64,000 nt of DNA from assembly GCA_017463865.1 (NCBI GenBank), contig JAFTOI010000007.1, positions 18,861-82,860 on the forward strand, given 5' to 3'. The notes under the pieces are model-generated. The model was not told the origin of the DNA and did no database searches. It saw only the letters and a list, made by a program, of their open reading frames with translations. The position numbers and the translations under genes were made by a program. Position 1 is the first letter of the stretch. Every line of letters starts with the position of its first letter. This DNA is from Clostridia bacterium (GTDB taxonomy: Bacteria > Bacillota > Clostridia > Oscillospirales > CAG-272). Shown here one piece after another: positions 53,448 to 61,369 of the stretch.

Positions 53448-54038
53448 TCATTCAAGCGCTCCGATGGCGGCAGTCAGCGCGGTGACCATATCGCCCAACG
53501 CCATGGACGGCACACCTGCTTTCGCCTGCTCAGGCGCGAACGGCACATGGATGAAGCCCACGCGCGTGTCGGTCCCGCTGTACCGTGCCAGCAGTGAATA
53601 CAGCACATCGTTGCAGACATATGTCCCCGCGCTGTAGGACGGCTTGGCCGCCACACCGGCGGCCCGGATGACCTCAATCATCTGCCGGGCGGGCACCGTC
53701 GCAAAATAGGCCGCACTGCCCTCTGCTGCGATCGGCTCGTCGGCCGGCTGATTGCCGGCGTTGTCGGGCATTCCGGCGTGCATGAGATTGATGCCCACAA
53801 ATTCGGGTGTCACTGCGTCCCGGCCGCCCGCTTGCCCGATGCACAGGATCACATCCGGCCGCAGCTGCTCGGCCGTCTCGATGACACTCCGCGCCGCATC
53901 CCGGAACACCACGGGGATGCACAGCTTCGTCAGCGCAAACATCCCGACCTGATTGGGCAGCAGCGCCACTGCGTCCCACGACGGGTTACGCGTCTCGCCG
54001 CCGAACGGTTCAAAGCCGGTGATCAACAGCTTTTTCAT
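53448..54038 (-). CDS. pcp: Pyroglutamyl-peptidase I
   Basis: A 196-residue cysteine peptidase that removes N-terminal pyroglutamate. N-terminal LLITGFEPFGGETRNPSWDA, the Glu after GQAGGRDAVTPE, the catalytic Cys in AGTYVCNDVLY and the His in GFIHVPFAPEQ are all present. Stand-alone gene with its own promoter, convergent with the AraC gene. Confidence 0.94.
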   Translation of the reverse strand: MKKLLITGFEPFGGETRNPSWDAVALLPNQVGMFALTKLCIPVVFRDAARSVIETAEQLRPDVILCIGQAGGRDAVTPEFVGINLMHAGMPDNAGNQPADEPIAAEGSAAYFATVPARQMIEVIRAAGVAAKPSYSAGTYVCNDVLYSLLARYSGTDTRVGFIHVPFAPEQAKAGVPSMALGDMVTALTAAIGALE

Positions 54039-54073
54039 TTTCCTCGCCTCCGTCTGTTTGGCTCTTTTTTGCC

Positions 54074-54102
54074 ATTATATCATGAAATCGCGCGGGATTC
54101 AA
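54074..54102 (-). promoter_or_regulatory. Promoter of pcp
   Basis: TTGAAT, 17 bases, TATAAT on the minus strand, with ATGA before the -10 (extended -10). Confidence 0.7.
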
Positions 54103-54165
54103 GCTTTTTCGCCGCACGGGCCGACGAAAACCACGCCGGCCAAATGCCGCGTCCCGGAATAGTAC

Positions 54166-54194
54166 AAGCCCCGCAGCATTGCGCTGCGGGGCTT
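54166..54194. terminator. Hairpin in the pcp-activase gap
   Basis: Stem AAGCCCCGCAG/CTGCGGGGCTT with a 7-base loop. A second hairpin, AGAGACGCCGC/GCGGCGTCTCT, lies at about 54260-54298. Either could end the glycyl-radical operon. Confidence 0.55.
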
Positions 54195-54336
54195 ATTGAT
54201 CTCAGGCTTCGTGAGACGCTTATCGCCGGGCGTCAGTGTCGATCCCTTGCAGAGAGACGCCGCATCGCCAGTCAATCCTGGCAAGGCGGCGTCTCTGTTT
54301 ATCTCGAGCAGATGTACCGGAGGATGTTTTGACCGA

Positions 54337-55206
54337 TCAGCGCCGCGCAACGGCGCTTTCCGCTGCTTGTATCTCCTCGTCAGACGGCAGCGTCTTCGGC
54401 AGCCGATCGGGCATATGCAGCGCTTCATATTTTGACCGGGCATAGTTGTGGTACGGCAGAATCCGCACCTTTGTCACATTGCGCAGGCCCGACAAAAATT
54501 CCGCCGCAGGGGCCATCTCGCTGTCGTTGTATCCGGGCACATAGGGAATCCTCACCTCAATCTTACAGTCGTTTTGATTCAAATAACGAATATTTTCCAG
54601 AATTCTTCGGTTCGACTGGCCGGTGCAGGCGAGGTGAACGGCTTCATTGATTGCCTTGATGTCGTAAAGAAAAATATGCGTATAGGGCATAACCCGATCG
54701 AGGCTTTCCTGCGGCACAAAGCCGCAGGTGTCCACGGCGGTGTGGATGCCATTTTCTTTCAGCCGCTTGAGCAGCTCCGCGCAGAAATCCGCCTGCATCA
54801 GGCATTCGCCGCCCGATAAGGTGACGCCCCCGCCGGAGTTGGCATAAAAATCTTTGTCCTCCAGCAGGAGCGGCAGCAATTCCTCCACGGTCACTTCCCT
54901 GCCGTAGAAAATCAGGGCGTCATTGGGGCAAACCTCGGCACATTTTCCGCAGCCGATACAGCGTGCGGCGTCAAAGCGGTGGATGCTGTCCGCAATCTGA
55001 TAGGCCTGCGTCGGGCAGGCGCCGGCACATTCCCCGCATCCGATGCACTTGTGGGCATAATACGCGGTCTGTGGCTTGAAGGCGATGCCTTCGGGATTGT
55101 GGCACCAGACACAGTTCAGCGGACAGCCCTTGAAAAACACCGTCGTCCGGATACCGTCCCCGTCGTGGACGGCGAAGCGCTTGATCTCAAAAATCCTCGC
55201 TTTCAC
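54337..55206 (-). CDS. Glycyl-radical enzyme activating enzyme
   Basis: A 289-residue radical-SAM protein. The SAM cluster motif CPLNCVWC is in FKGCPLNCVWCHNPEG, followed by two ferredoxin-like insertions CIGCGECAGACP and CIGCGKCAEVCP, and GGGVTLSGGECLMQ. It installs the glycyl radical on the enzyme encoded just upstream (55214-57436, 7-base gap). The two extra clusters are typical of activases of the dehydratase/decarboxylase glycyl-radical enzymes. GTG start at 55206 with GAGGGGG. Confidence 0.93.
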   Translation of the reverse strand: MKARIFEIKRFAVHDGDGIRTTVFFKGCPLNCVWCHNPEGIAFKPQTAYYAHKCIGCGECAGACPTQAYQIADSIHRFDAARCIGCGKCAEVCPNDALIFYGREVTVEELLPLLLEDKDFYANSGGGVTLSGGECLMQADFCAELLKRLKENGIHTAVDTCGFVPQESLDRVMPYTHIFLYDIKAINEAVHLACTGQSNRRILENIRYLNQNDCKIEVRIPYVPGYNDSEMAPAAEFLSGLRNVTKVRILPYHNYARSKYEALHMPDRLPKTLPSDEEIQAAESAVARR

Positions 55207-55213
55207 TGCCCCC

Positions 55214-57436
55214 TCACCTCAGACTTTCGGCCTGCCGGATAAAGCCGTCCTGCTCGGCCCGGGAGATATTGTTCCACAGCACGTTCCACCCGCAGACACG
55301 GATCTGCAGATCCTGATATTTTTCGGGGTATTTCTGCGCGTCGCGCAGGGTCTCAGCGTCGAACACATTGATGTGCATCGCGTGGCCGCCGCGCCGAGCA
55401 AAGGTCACCAGCAGCCCGTACATGGCCTCAAGTCCATCGTCACCCTTGACTGCCGACGGCAGCAGCCCCAGATCGAGGCAGGCATCCCCCGTGAAGGCGG
55501 TCGCGTCGATCTTCGTCACCGACAGGATGGCCGCCGTCGCACCCTCACGGTTCTGGCCCATTGAGGCAGAGCAGTTCTTGGACAGCTCCTCGCCGCGCAG
55601 ACGGCCGTTGGGGGACGCGGCTGTCTTCCCGCCCTGGGTGTAGGACATTCTCGCCACATGATAACCGCAGGCCCATGCGCCGCCTCGCGTCCCGGCATTC
55701 GGCCTGCCGTTGATATAGCCTGAGGTGAACCTGACAATATCCACCGCGATCTCATCAGGGGTGGCTTTGTTGTTGCCGTACTTGTCCCGGTCGGCGAGCA
55801 GCCTCCGGCGGAGCTGCTCACTGCCGGTAAAATTGCAGTCGAGGATCGACACAAGCTCGGTCAGCGTGAGCTCCCGCCGGTCGTAGACATATTTTTTGAT
55901 CATCGCCATCGAGTCAGCCAGGTCGGCCAGAAAGCCGATCATGATTGAGCTTCTGTTGTAAACCGCGCCGCCGCTCAGGGCATCCTTCGCTTTCTCGATG
56001 CAGCTCGGGTAGGTCGCCGACAGCATGGACTGGGGATTGATGTAGGCAAGGTGATCCTCAAACCCGTTGACGATCTCGATCGTTTCATCGATGATATGGC
56101 ACAGCTGTTTTTTGTATTCGGCGTAAAAATCGGCAAAGGATGCATAGTTTGCCGGCACCGGACTTTTCAGCCCCGCAAACTGTCCGGTCACCCCGTCGCA
56201 GCCCTCGTGGAGCGCGTATTCCAGCGGCTTGAGCAGGTTGAGATAATTCATCCCGCAGCCAAACGAGCCCTGCACATTGTACTCATAGCACCCCTTAACA
56301 TCGCAGAGTCTGGCTTCCTCCTCAGTCGCGCCTTCGCGGACGAGCGCCCGCCGGATCGTACTGTCGCAGACAAACACGATCGAATTATTGCCGCGCCGGA
56401 TCATGTCAAGCGCTTTCATGGTAAACTCCTTCGGCGTGCTGTCCGCCAGCTTGATCTGCACCTTCGGATTGTAGATCCCCATCCTGTCGTACACATCGAG
56501 GAACAGATAGGAGAGCGCGTTGATCTCGGTGTCACCGTTCGCCTTACAGCCGCCGAGACAGACAGGCTGGTTCCAGTAGTTGCCAATGGCGGTGAACTGC
56601 AGGAAGAAGTAGGCAAGGTCGGTGCGGATTTCCTCCTCGGGCACCCCGCTCTGCAGATCGTGCTGATAAAAGGAAAAAAACAGGCGATCAAAATTTGAGA
56701 GGGAGCGCACCTGCAGCCCCTCGATATGCTCGCTGAGTATAAAATAGAGATAATCGACCAGCAGTGCCTCGTAAAAAGTCGCGGGGGGATCGTGCTGAAT
56801 GTGCCGCAGGGCTGCCGCCATTCTTTCCGCGCCCACCGTTTCGGCGGCCAGCGCGGCCAGCCTGCCGATCAGGTCGAGGATCGCTTCATAGGTGATCCGG
56901 ATGCCCTCGAAGAAAGCAGCTTCGTCTGCGGTAAGTGTCCTACCGCTGCGTGCCCGCTCACTTTCCGCCAGGAGCCCCGCGAAGCCTAAGTCGAAAATGC
57001 GCGACCAGACCGGCACGCTGTGGTCATAATCGGGCCAGATGGTGACGATGCCCGCCTGTTCCAGATGCCGCCTTTTCTCCTCTACCTCCGGGATGATCTC
57101 ATCGAAAACCTCCTTTTTCCACTTGGCGATGATGGTCGCATTGAGCGGCCGGTCGATCATGTTGATTGCGGGGAAGCGATCGCGGCTGTCGCAGGAGATC
57201 CGAGTGTTCCGCAGTACATATGCGAAGGCCATGGCCTTGCGGACGGGGTGCGGAAGCTGCCGGTTGGCTTCATCCTCGCGCAGGATCCCGGCGAGGATAT
57301 CTTCCCCGGCCATCCCCGTCTGTGCGGAAAAGATCTCATCCCTGCGGATGAATCGCTTGAAGCTATCAAAGGGCTTGGCCGTGTCGTGATATTTATTAAT
57401 GATATAGGGATAATCTGTATTTTTGATGTATTCCAT
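55214..57436 (-). CDS. Glycyl-radical enzyme of unassigned substrate
   Basis: A 740-residue pyruvate formate-lyase superfamily enzyme. The radical glycine is Gly716 in RVCGWN, and the thiyl cysteine is Cys383 in DVKGCYEYN. The Cys-Tyr-Glu arrangement keeps the Cys-X-Glu of eliminating enzymes (diol dehydratase, choline lyase) and lacks the Cys-Cys of pyruvate formate-lyase, so a radical lyase or dehydratase is likely. It differs from the GCVE spelling of the well-known groups, so the substrate cannot be named. It is followed by its activase and diverges from an AraC gene. ATG with GGAGGT. Confidence 0.88.
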   Translation of the reverse strand: MEYIKNTDYPYIINKYHDTAKPFDSFKRFIRRDEIFSAQTGMAGEDILAGILREDEANRQLPHPVRKAMAFAYVLRNTRISCDSRDRFPAINMIDRPLNATIIAKWKKEVFDEIIPEVEEKRRHLEQAGIVTIWPDYDHSVPVWSRIFDLGFAGLLAESERARSGRTLTADEAAFFEGIRITYEAILDLIGRLAALAAETVGAERMAAALRHIQHDPPATFYEALLVDYLYFILSEHIEGLQVRSLSNFDRLFFSFYQHDLQSGVPEEEIRTDLAYFFLQFTAIGNYWNQPVCLGGCKANGDTEINALSYLFLDVYDRMGIYNPKVQIKLADSTPKEFTMKALDMIRRGNNSIVFVCDSTIRRALVREGATEEEARLCDVKGCYEYNVQGSFGCGMNYLNLLKPLEYALHEGCDGVTGQFAGLKSPVPANYASFADFYAEYKKQLCHIIDETIEIVNGFEDHLAYINPQSMLSATYPSCIEKAKDALSGGAVYNRSSIMIGFLADLADSMAMIKKYVYDRRELTLTELVSILDCNFTGSEQLRRRLLADRDKYGNNKATPDEIAVDIVRFTSGYINGRPNAGTRGGAWACGYHVARMSYTQGGKTAASPNGRLRGEELSKNCSASMGQNREGATAAILSVTKIDATAFTGDACLDLGLLPSAVKGDDGLEAMYGLLVTFARRGGHAMHINVFDAETLRDAQKYPEKYQDLQIRVCGWNVLWNNISRAEQDGFIRQAESLR

Positions 57437-57454
57437 ACTTCCACCTCCGCGATT

Positions 57455-57482
57455 ATTATAGCATTTTCTGCATTTTTGTAAA
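57455..57482 (-). promoter_or_regulatory. Promoter of the glycyl-radical operon
   Basis: TTTACA, 16 bases, TATAAT on the minus strand. It diverges from the AraC promoter at 57500, with less than 20 bases between the two -35 elements. Confidence 0.65.
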
Positions 57483-57499
57483 TGATAAAATCAAAACAC

Positions 57500-57528
57500 T
57501 TGACGAAATCGGTACAATACTGTATAAT
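57500..57528 (+). promoter_or_regulatory. Promoter of the AraC gene beside the glycyl-radical enzyme
   Basis: TTGACG, 17 bases, TATAAT. Transcription is expected near 57535, so the first in-frame ATG at 57532 cannot be used. Confidence 0.75.
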
Positions 57529-57546
57529 CAGATGGGTGATGAAATC

Positions 57547-58320
57547 ATGACAGAAAATTGGAAAGAAGCAGTCATATCCAAAATTTCGCTGGCGATCTAT
57601 GTAAAGCCGGATACGGGCAAGCATATTCATCAGGACCGCCCCTTTCACGGGCTGGTCCTGAATGAAGAAACGACGGTCAGAGACTATTGCTTCGCCGACG
57701 GCAGGGTGCTGCACACCAACGGCGGCGAGCTGTTTTATCTGCCCAAGAGCTCCTCGTATCGGGTGAAGACCATCCGCCTCGGCGGATGCTACGCGATCAA
57801 TTTTGACGCCGACATCACAGATGAGCCGTTTACAGTCAGGTTCCGCAGCACGGACACCGTGCTGAAGCTGTTCAAGGCCGCCGAGAAGGCATGGCGGCAG
57901 CAGGATGAATCCCGCCAGCTTGTCGTGATGAAAACCCTCTATGAGATCATCCTGCTGATGCGAAGCGAGCGGCAGAAGCAGTACAGGCCCGACGCGCAGC
58001 TGTGTCTGATCGCGCCGGCCGTGGAAAAAATATCGGCTGATTTCACCGAAAACGAGCTATCGGTGGCAGAGCTTGCCACGCTGTGCGGGATCAGTGAAGC
58101 CTACTTTCGGCGGCTCTTCATCGGAAAATTCGGCATGACGCCGAAGGAATACATCATTGCCCTGCGGATCGGCTATGCCAGACAGCTGCTCGAGTCCGGC
58201 CAGTTCACCGTCGGCGAGACCGCGCGTCTCTGCGGCTATGCCGAGGTCAGTCACTTCTCGCGGGAGTTCAAAAAGCGGGTCGGCATGCCGCCAAATGGCT
58301 ATCGGCCTCCACGCAGGTAG
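57547..58320 (+). CDS. AraC-family regulator of the glycyl-radical operon
   Basis: 257 residues. A sensor half (KPDTGKHIHQDRPFHGLVLN, GELFYLPKSSSYRVK) and a C-terminal double helix-turn-helix at about 165-255 (SVAELATLCGISEAYFRRLF, VGETARLCGYAEVSHFSREF). ATG at 57547 is preferred because the promoter's start point falls after the ATG at 57532. It is divergent from 55214-57436 and probably its activator. Confidence 0.88.
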   Translation: MTENWKEAVISKISLAIYVKPDTGKHIHQDRPFHGLVLNEETTVRDYCFADGRVLHTNGGELFYLPKSSSYRVKTIRLGGCYAINFDADITDEPFTVRFRSTDTVLKLFKAAEKAWRQQDESRQLVVMKTLYEIILLMRSERQKQYRPDAQLCLIAPAVEKISADFTENELSVAELATLCGISEAYFRRLFIGKFGMTPKEYIIALRIGYARQLLESGQFTVGETARLCGYAEVSHFSREFKKRVGMPPNGYRPPRR

Positions 58321-58383
58321 GTCCCCCCACAATCTTCACATCAACAGGCACCGGGCAGATCCACGGTGCGGAAAGGCTCCCCT

Positions 58384-58590
58384 ATGACCAGATCTCTCCA
58401 CTCCGGTGAAACGCCGGAAGAACGCAAGGCACGCCGCCGCGCGCAGTCCCACGCCTAGGCGAAGGCCAATTCCGAGAAGACCCGCACCTACGGGCGCACG
58501 CACTACCGCAAGAACGCCGAAAAACGGCGGGCAATCAGCCTCGCCTACTACCACGCGCACAAAGCCGAACACGCGGCCTGCGCGAGGTGA
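58384..58590 (+). pseudogene. Small basic gene interrupted by an amber codon
   Basis: 68 codons from ATG 58384 to TGA 58588-58590, broken by TAG at codon 25 (58456-58458). The peptide before it (ETPEERKARRRAQSHA) and after it (THYRKNAEKRR, SLAYYHAHKAEHAACAR) is continuous in character: basic, with YYHAHKAEH-like phrases seen in phage-type DNA-binding proteins. Most likely a decayed gene; readthrough or amber recoding is the alternative. Confidence 0.45.
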
Positions 58591-58632
58591 GCATCGACGC
58601 CGAGGGTGCCCAGCGGCAGGTATAAGTGCCCC

Positions 58633-58661
58633 TTGCAATGGCGGGAAAAGTGTGATATAAT
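58633..58661 (+). promoter_or_regulatory. Promoter of the methylase operon
   Basis: TTGCAA, 17 bases, TATAAT, with TGTGA before the -10. The 16-base unit AAAGTGTGATATAATA is repeated once more immediately downstream, giving a second -10. Confidence 0.75.
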
Positions 58662-58698
58662 AAAAGTGTGATATAATAAAGGAAAAGGAGAGATCCCC

Positions 58699-58977
58699 AT
58701 GAAACGAAAGCTTGTCCGGCTTGCCTTTCTCGCGCTGGCGCTCTTCGCTGCCATTCAGCTGCTTCCGTCGCTGTCGGTGGCGTCAAGCTGGCTGACGTAC
58801 ACCTGTCGCACAGCGGCCGATCCATCGCTGACGGGCGGCGGCTTCGAGCTGATCCAGATCGGGGGCGGGCCTCCGCTTTGGGTGTGGACGATCATCTATG
58901 CCCTTCTGCTGGGGGCCGGTATCACGGGCGCGATCCTGCTCCGCCCACGCAAAAAGGAGAAAAATCATGAAGCATAA
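58699..58977 (+). CDS. Small two-helix membrane protein
   Basis: A 92-residue protein with helices at about 6-27 and 58-80, a short exported loop containing two Gly-rich stretches (TGGGFELIQIGGGPPLWVWT), and a basic tail. Unknown family. AAGGAG precedes the ATG. Its last 11 bases overlap the next gene, so both are co-translated with the methylase. Confidence 0.65.
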   Translation: MKRKLVRLAFLALALFAAIQLLPSLSVASSWLTYTCRTAADPSLTGGGFELIQIGGGPPLWVWTIIYALLLGAGITGAILLRPRKKEKNHEA

Positions 58978-59218
58978 GTTTCTGCGCCTTGCCAGCCTCG
59001 CGGCTATCATCGTCGGGCTGTTGCTGCTGATGATCTGTTTCGTTCTGCCCCTCATCTTCTCGATGCAGTCGCCGTCGCTCGGCATCATCGGCGGTGCCGA
59101 TGGGCCGACGGCCATCGTCGTGGCCACCCGCAGCGGTCTTCAGTGGGATGTGCTGATCGCCTCCAGCCTGCTCATCGGCGGCACGGTGGGCTTGATTTGG
59201 ACAAGGAAAAAGTCATGA
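58967..59218 (+). CDS. Small membrane protein with GGADGPTAI motif
   Basis: An 83-residue protein with two membrane helices around SLGIIGGADGPTAIVV. That phrase is the hallmark of the N-terminal region of Na+-pumping decarboxylase beta subunits (OadB/GcdB), which are several times longer. This protein therefore represents an isolated motif with unknown role; calling it a decarboxylase would be wrong. AAGGAG precedes the ATG at 58967, and its stop overlaps the methylase start. Confidence 0.7.
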   Translation: MKHKFLRLASLAAIIVGLLLLMICFVLPLIFSMQSPSLGIIGGADGPTAIVVATRSGLQWDVLIASSLLIGGTVGLIWTRKKS

Positions 59219-60120
59219 TCTACGCTCCCGACTACTACCCCCACTTTCGCTGCATCGCCGCCGACTGCCGTCACAGCTGCTGCATCGGCTGGGAGATCGA
59301 CATCGACGCCGACACCCGCGCCGCCTACGCCGCCGTGGGCGGCGAGATCGGCGAAAAGCTGACCTGCGCCATCGACGACAGCGGTGACGCGCCTCACTTC
59401 CGCCTCACGCCCGACGAACGCTGTCCCTTCCTGCGCCGCGACGGCCTGTGTGAGCTGATCCTCACCCTCGGTGAGGACAGTCTCTGCCAGATCTGCGCCG
59501 ACCACCCGCGGTTCCGCAGCTTCTGGAGCGGCCGCACCGAGCTTGGCCTTGGCCTCTGCTGTGAGGCGGCAGGGGCGCTGATCCTCAGCAGATCTGAGCC
59601 GATGCGGCTCATCCCCATCGAAGACGACGGCGACGACACGCCGCCCGATGACGACGAGCGCGTCCTCCTCACCCTGCGGGATGAGCTGCTGGCCATCGCC
59701 GGTGACACTTCCCTGCCCCTCGACGGGCGCTTCGACGCCATCCTTGCCCGCGCGGGCTCGCGCCTGCCCGAGCGCACCATGGCCGACTGGCGACAGACCT
59801 ACCTCACCCTTGAGCGGCTTGATCCCGCCTGGGATGACGCCCTCGCCGCACTCAATAACTGCACGCCGCACCCCGGCTGGGACGAGCCCTTCGCCCGCCT
59901 GCTCGAATATTTCCTCTACCGCCACCTCCCCGCCGCCCTCGACGACGGCCGCACGGCCGAACGCGCCGCTTTCGCTGTGCTGAGCGTGCATGTCATCCGC
60001 ACGCTGTTCGCCGCCGGCGAGCCAACGATGGCGCGGCTGGTCGAGCTTGCGCGGATGTATTCGAGCGAGATCGAGTATGATGAAGATAATGTGGAGGCGC
60101 TGTTGGGTAAGCTGACATAA
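59215..60120 (+). CDS. FliB-like lysine N-methylase family protein
   Basis: A 301-residue protein with the Cys-rich N-terminus of the flagellin lysine-N-methylase family (APDYYPHFRCIAADCRHSCC, then GWEIDID), RCPFLRRDGLCELI and ICADHPRFRSF, which together probably bind a metal cluster. FliB methylates flagellin lysines in some enterobacteria. No flagellar gene lies in the window, and such proteins are common in non-motile gut Clostridia, so the target is unknown. ATG at 59215 overlaps the preceding gene (ATGA). Confidence 0.8.
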   Translation: MIYAPDYYPHFRCIAADCRHSCCIGWEIDIDADTRAAYAAVGGEIGEKLTCAIDDSGDAPHFRLTPDERCPFLRRDGLCELILTLGEDSLCQICADHPRFRSFWSGRTELGLGLCCEAAGALILSRSEPMRLIPIEDDGDDTPPDDDERVLLTLRDELLAIAGDTSLPLDGRFDAILARAGSRLPERTMADWRQTYLTLERLDPAWDDALAALNNCTPHPGWDEPFARLLEYFLYRHLPAALDDGRTAERAAFAVLSVHVIRTLFAAGEPTMARLVELARMYSSEIEYDEDNVEALLGKLT

Positions 60121-60159
60121 TATCTGCTTATTTTCGCAATTGATCATCAACAAAGCATT

Positions 60160-60333
60160 GGAAGAAGCCCCTATTTCCAAAAGGAAATACACATCAGCTA
60201 TCAGCAGAACAGCGAACAGCCAGGGTCTGTTGCGTTTGGCAAAGACAGCATGTGGAGCATAAAAGGCTGCACCGCAGAGGCACATTATTGTGAAACCTGC
60301 AATTTGCTTCTTGCATCAACCAAACAAAATTAA
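60160..60333 (+). pseudogene. Possible remnant of a small zinc-ribbon gene
   Basis: An open stretch ending at TAA 60331 encodes SVAFGKDSMWSIKGC and AEAHYCETCNLLLAS, resembling the tail of small zinc-ribbon proteins of gut Clostridia. There is no start codon with a ribosome binding site and the N-terminal Cys pair is missing. It is in frame with the methylase stop at 60118. The rest of 60121-60401 shows only a terminator. Confidence 0.35.
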
Positions 60334-60354
60334 CAGAACGCTGCATATACACAG

Positions 60355-60386
60355 AAATCCCGATAGATTTTCGTCTATCGGGATTT
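60355..60386. terminator. Bidirectional terminator
   Basis: Stem AAATCCCGATAGA/TCTATCGGGATTT with a 6-base loop and T-runs on both sides, between the methylase operon (+) and the EamA gene (-). Confidence 0.85.
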
Positions 60387-60401
60387 TCGATTGGGATATG
60401 T

Positions 60402-61295
60402 TTAAGCCTTCTTCGCCGTTCTGCGCTTGAACCTCACATTCAACAGCACAATCGCCGCCAGCACGCAGAGCACACCGCAGGCGCTCATTATCGTCATCGG
60501 CTCGTGGAAAACGATGATGCCCACCAGCGTCGCCATGACCGGCTCAAAGGAAGACAGCACCGACGCGCGGCCGGTTTCAAGGCCGGTGAGGCCGTAGGTG
60601 TAGAGCAGATAGGGCAGGTAGCAGCTCACCGCGCCCATGGCCAGGCTGAGCACGATACAAGCCGGCGCGCCGGTCAGCGCCGCGACCGGCTCCTCCACGC
60701 CCCAGATCAGCGCCGCGCCCAGCGCGGCCAGCAGGCAGGAGTAGAAGTTGACGGTGCTCGAGCTGTACCCGCGGTTGAGCGCACAGCGCGCAAAGATGCT
60801 GTACAGGGCATAACCAACGCCGGCACCAAGGCCGTAGAGCAGGCCGGTCAGCGACAAGGCAGAGTCTCCCATGCCCATCCCCGACACCAGACAGCAGCCC
60901 GCGAAAGCCAGCACCAGCGCCGCCAGCTTGACCGGCGTGATCTTCTCCTTGAAGAATACAGCCGACAGCAGCATGACGATAGTCGGCGCCGTGTAGAGCA
61001 GGATCGCCGCCGTGGACAGGCTCATCAGCGTGATGGCCTCGAAGTAGCAATAGGTGAAGAACAGCAGGCTGCAGATGCCGCTGCCGAAGAAGCACCAGAA
61101 GTGCTGCGGCTTGACCCTGAACTGCCCGGGGCCTGTGATGAGGATGGTCAGCCCAAAGCAGATAGCCGCCACCCCGCAGCGCAGCAGAATCGCGCCGGTG
61201 GAGCTGATGCCGTACTCAGCCAGATTGCGGGTAAAAAAGCCCATCAGCCCCCACAGCGCACCCGCCGCGAGAACCGAGATCACATGTTTTTGCAT
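60402..61295 (-). CDS. EamA-family (drug/metabolite) transporter
   Basis: A 297-residue protein with ten predicted helices in two EamA repeats (AAGALWGLMGFFTRNLAEYG starts the first, LTGLLYGLGAGVGYALYSIF the second). LYTAPTIVMLLSAVFFKEK and LSSFEPVMATLVGIIVFHEP are the conserved repeat ends. Family members export amino acids, sugars or other metabolites; the substrate here is not evident. ATG at 61295 with GAGAGG. Confidence 0.88.
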   Translation of the reverse strand: MQKHVISVLAAGALWGLMGFFTRNLAEYGISSTGAILLRCGVAAICFGLTILITGPGQFRVKPQHFWCFFGSGICSLLFFTYCYFEAITLMSLSTAAILLYTAPTIVMLLSAVFFKEKITPVKLAALVLAFAGCCLVSGMGMGDSALSLTGLLYGLGAGVGYALYSIFARCALNRGYSSSTVNFYSCLLAALGAALIWGVEEPVAALTGAPACIVLSLAMGAVSCYLPYLLYTYGLTGLETGRASVLSSFEPVMATLVGIIVFHEPMTIMSACGVLCVLAAIVLLNVRFKRRTAKKA

Positions 61296-61319
61296 AATTC
61301 CCTCTCGGAGTGAAGTTGA

Positions 61320-61346
61320 CCGATGCTGCATTGACAGCAGCATCGG
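61320..61346. terminator. Hairpin after the sugar-isomerase pair
   Basis: Stem CCGATGCTGC/GCAGCATCGG with a 7-base loop, 23 bases past the stop at 61370; no clear T-run. Confidence 0.5.
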
Positions 61347-61369
61347 CCTGAATAAGGTAAAAAGATGGT

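Noticed and set aside
55214-57436. Annotation as pyruvate formate-lyase
   Set aside because: The adjacent Cys-Cys pair of that enzyme is absent; the motif is Cys-Tyr-Glu, as in eliminating glycyl-radical enzymes.
58967-59218. Calling the 83-residue protein a sodium-pumping decarboxylase beta subunit
   Set aside because: Only the GGADGPTAI phrase is shared; the protein has two helices and no biotin or alpha subunit genes are nearby.
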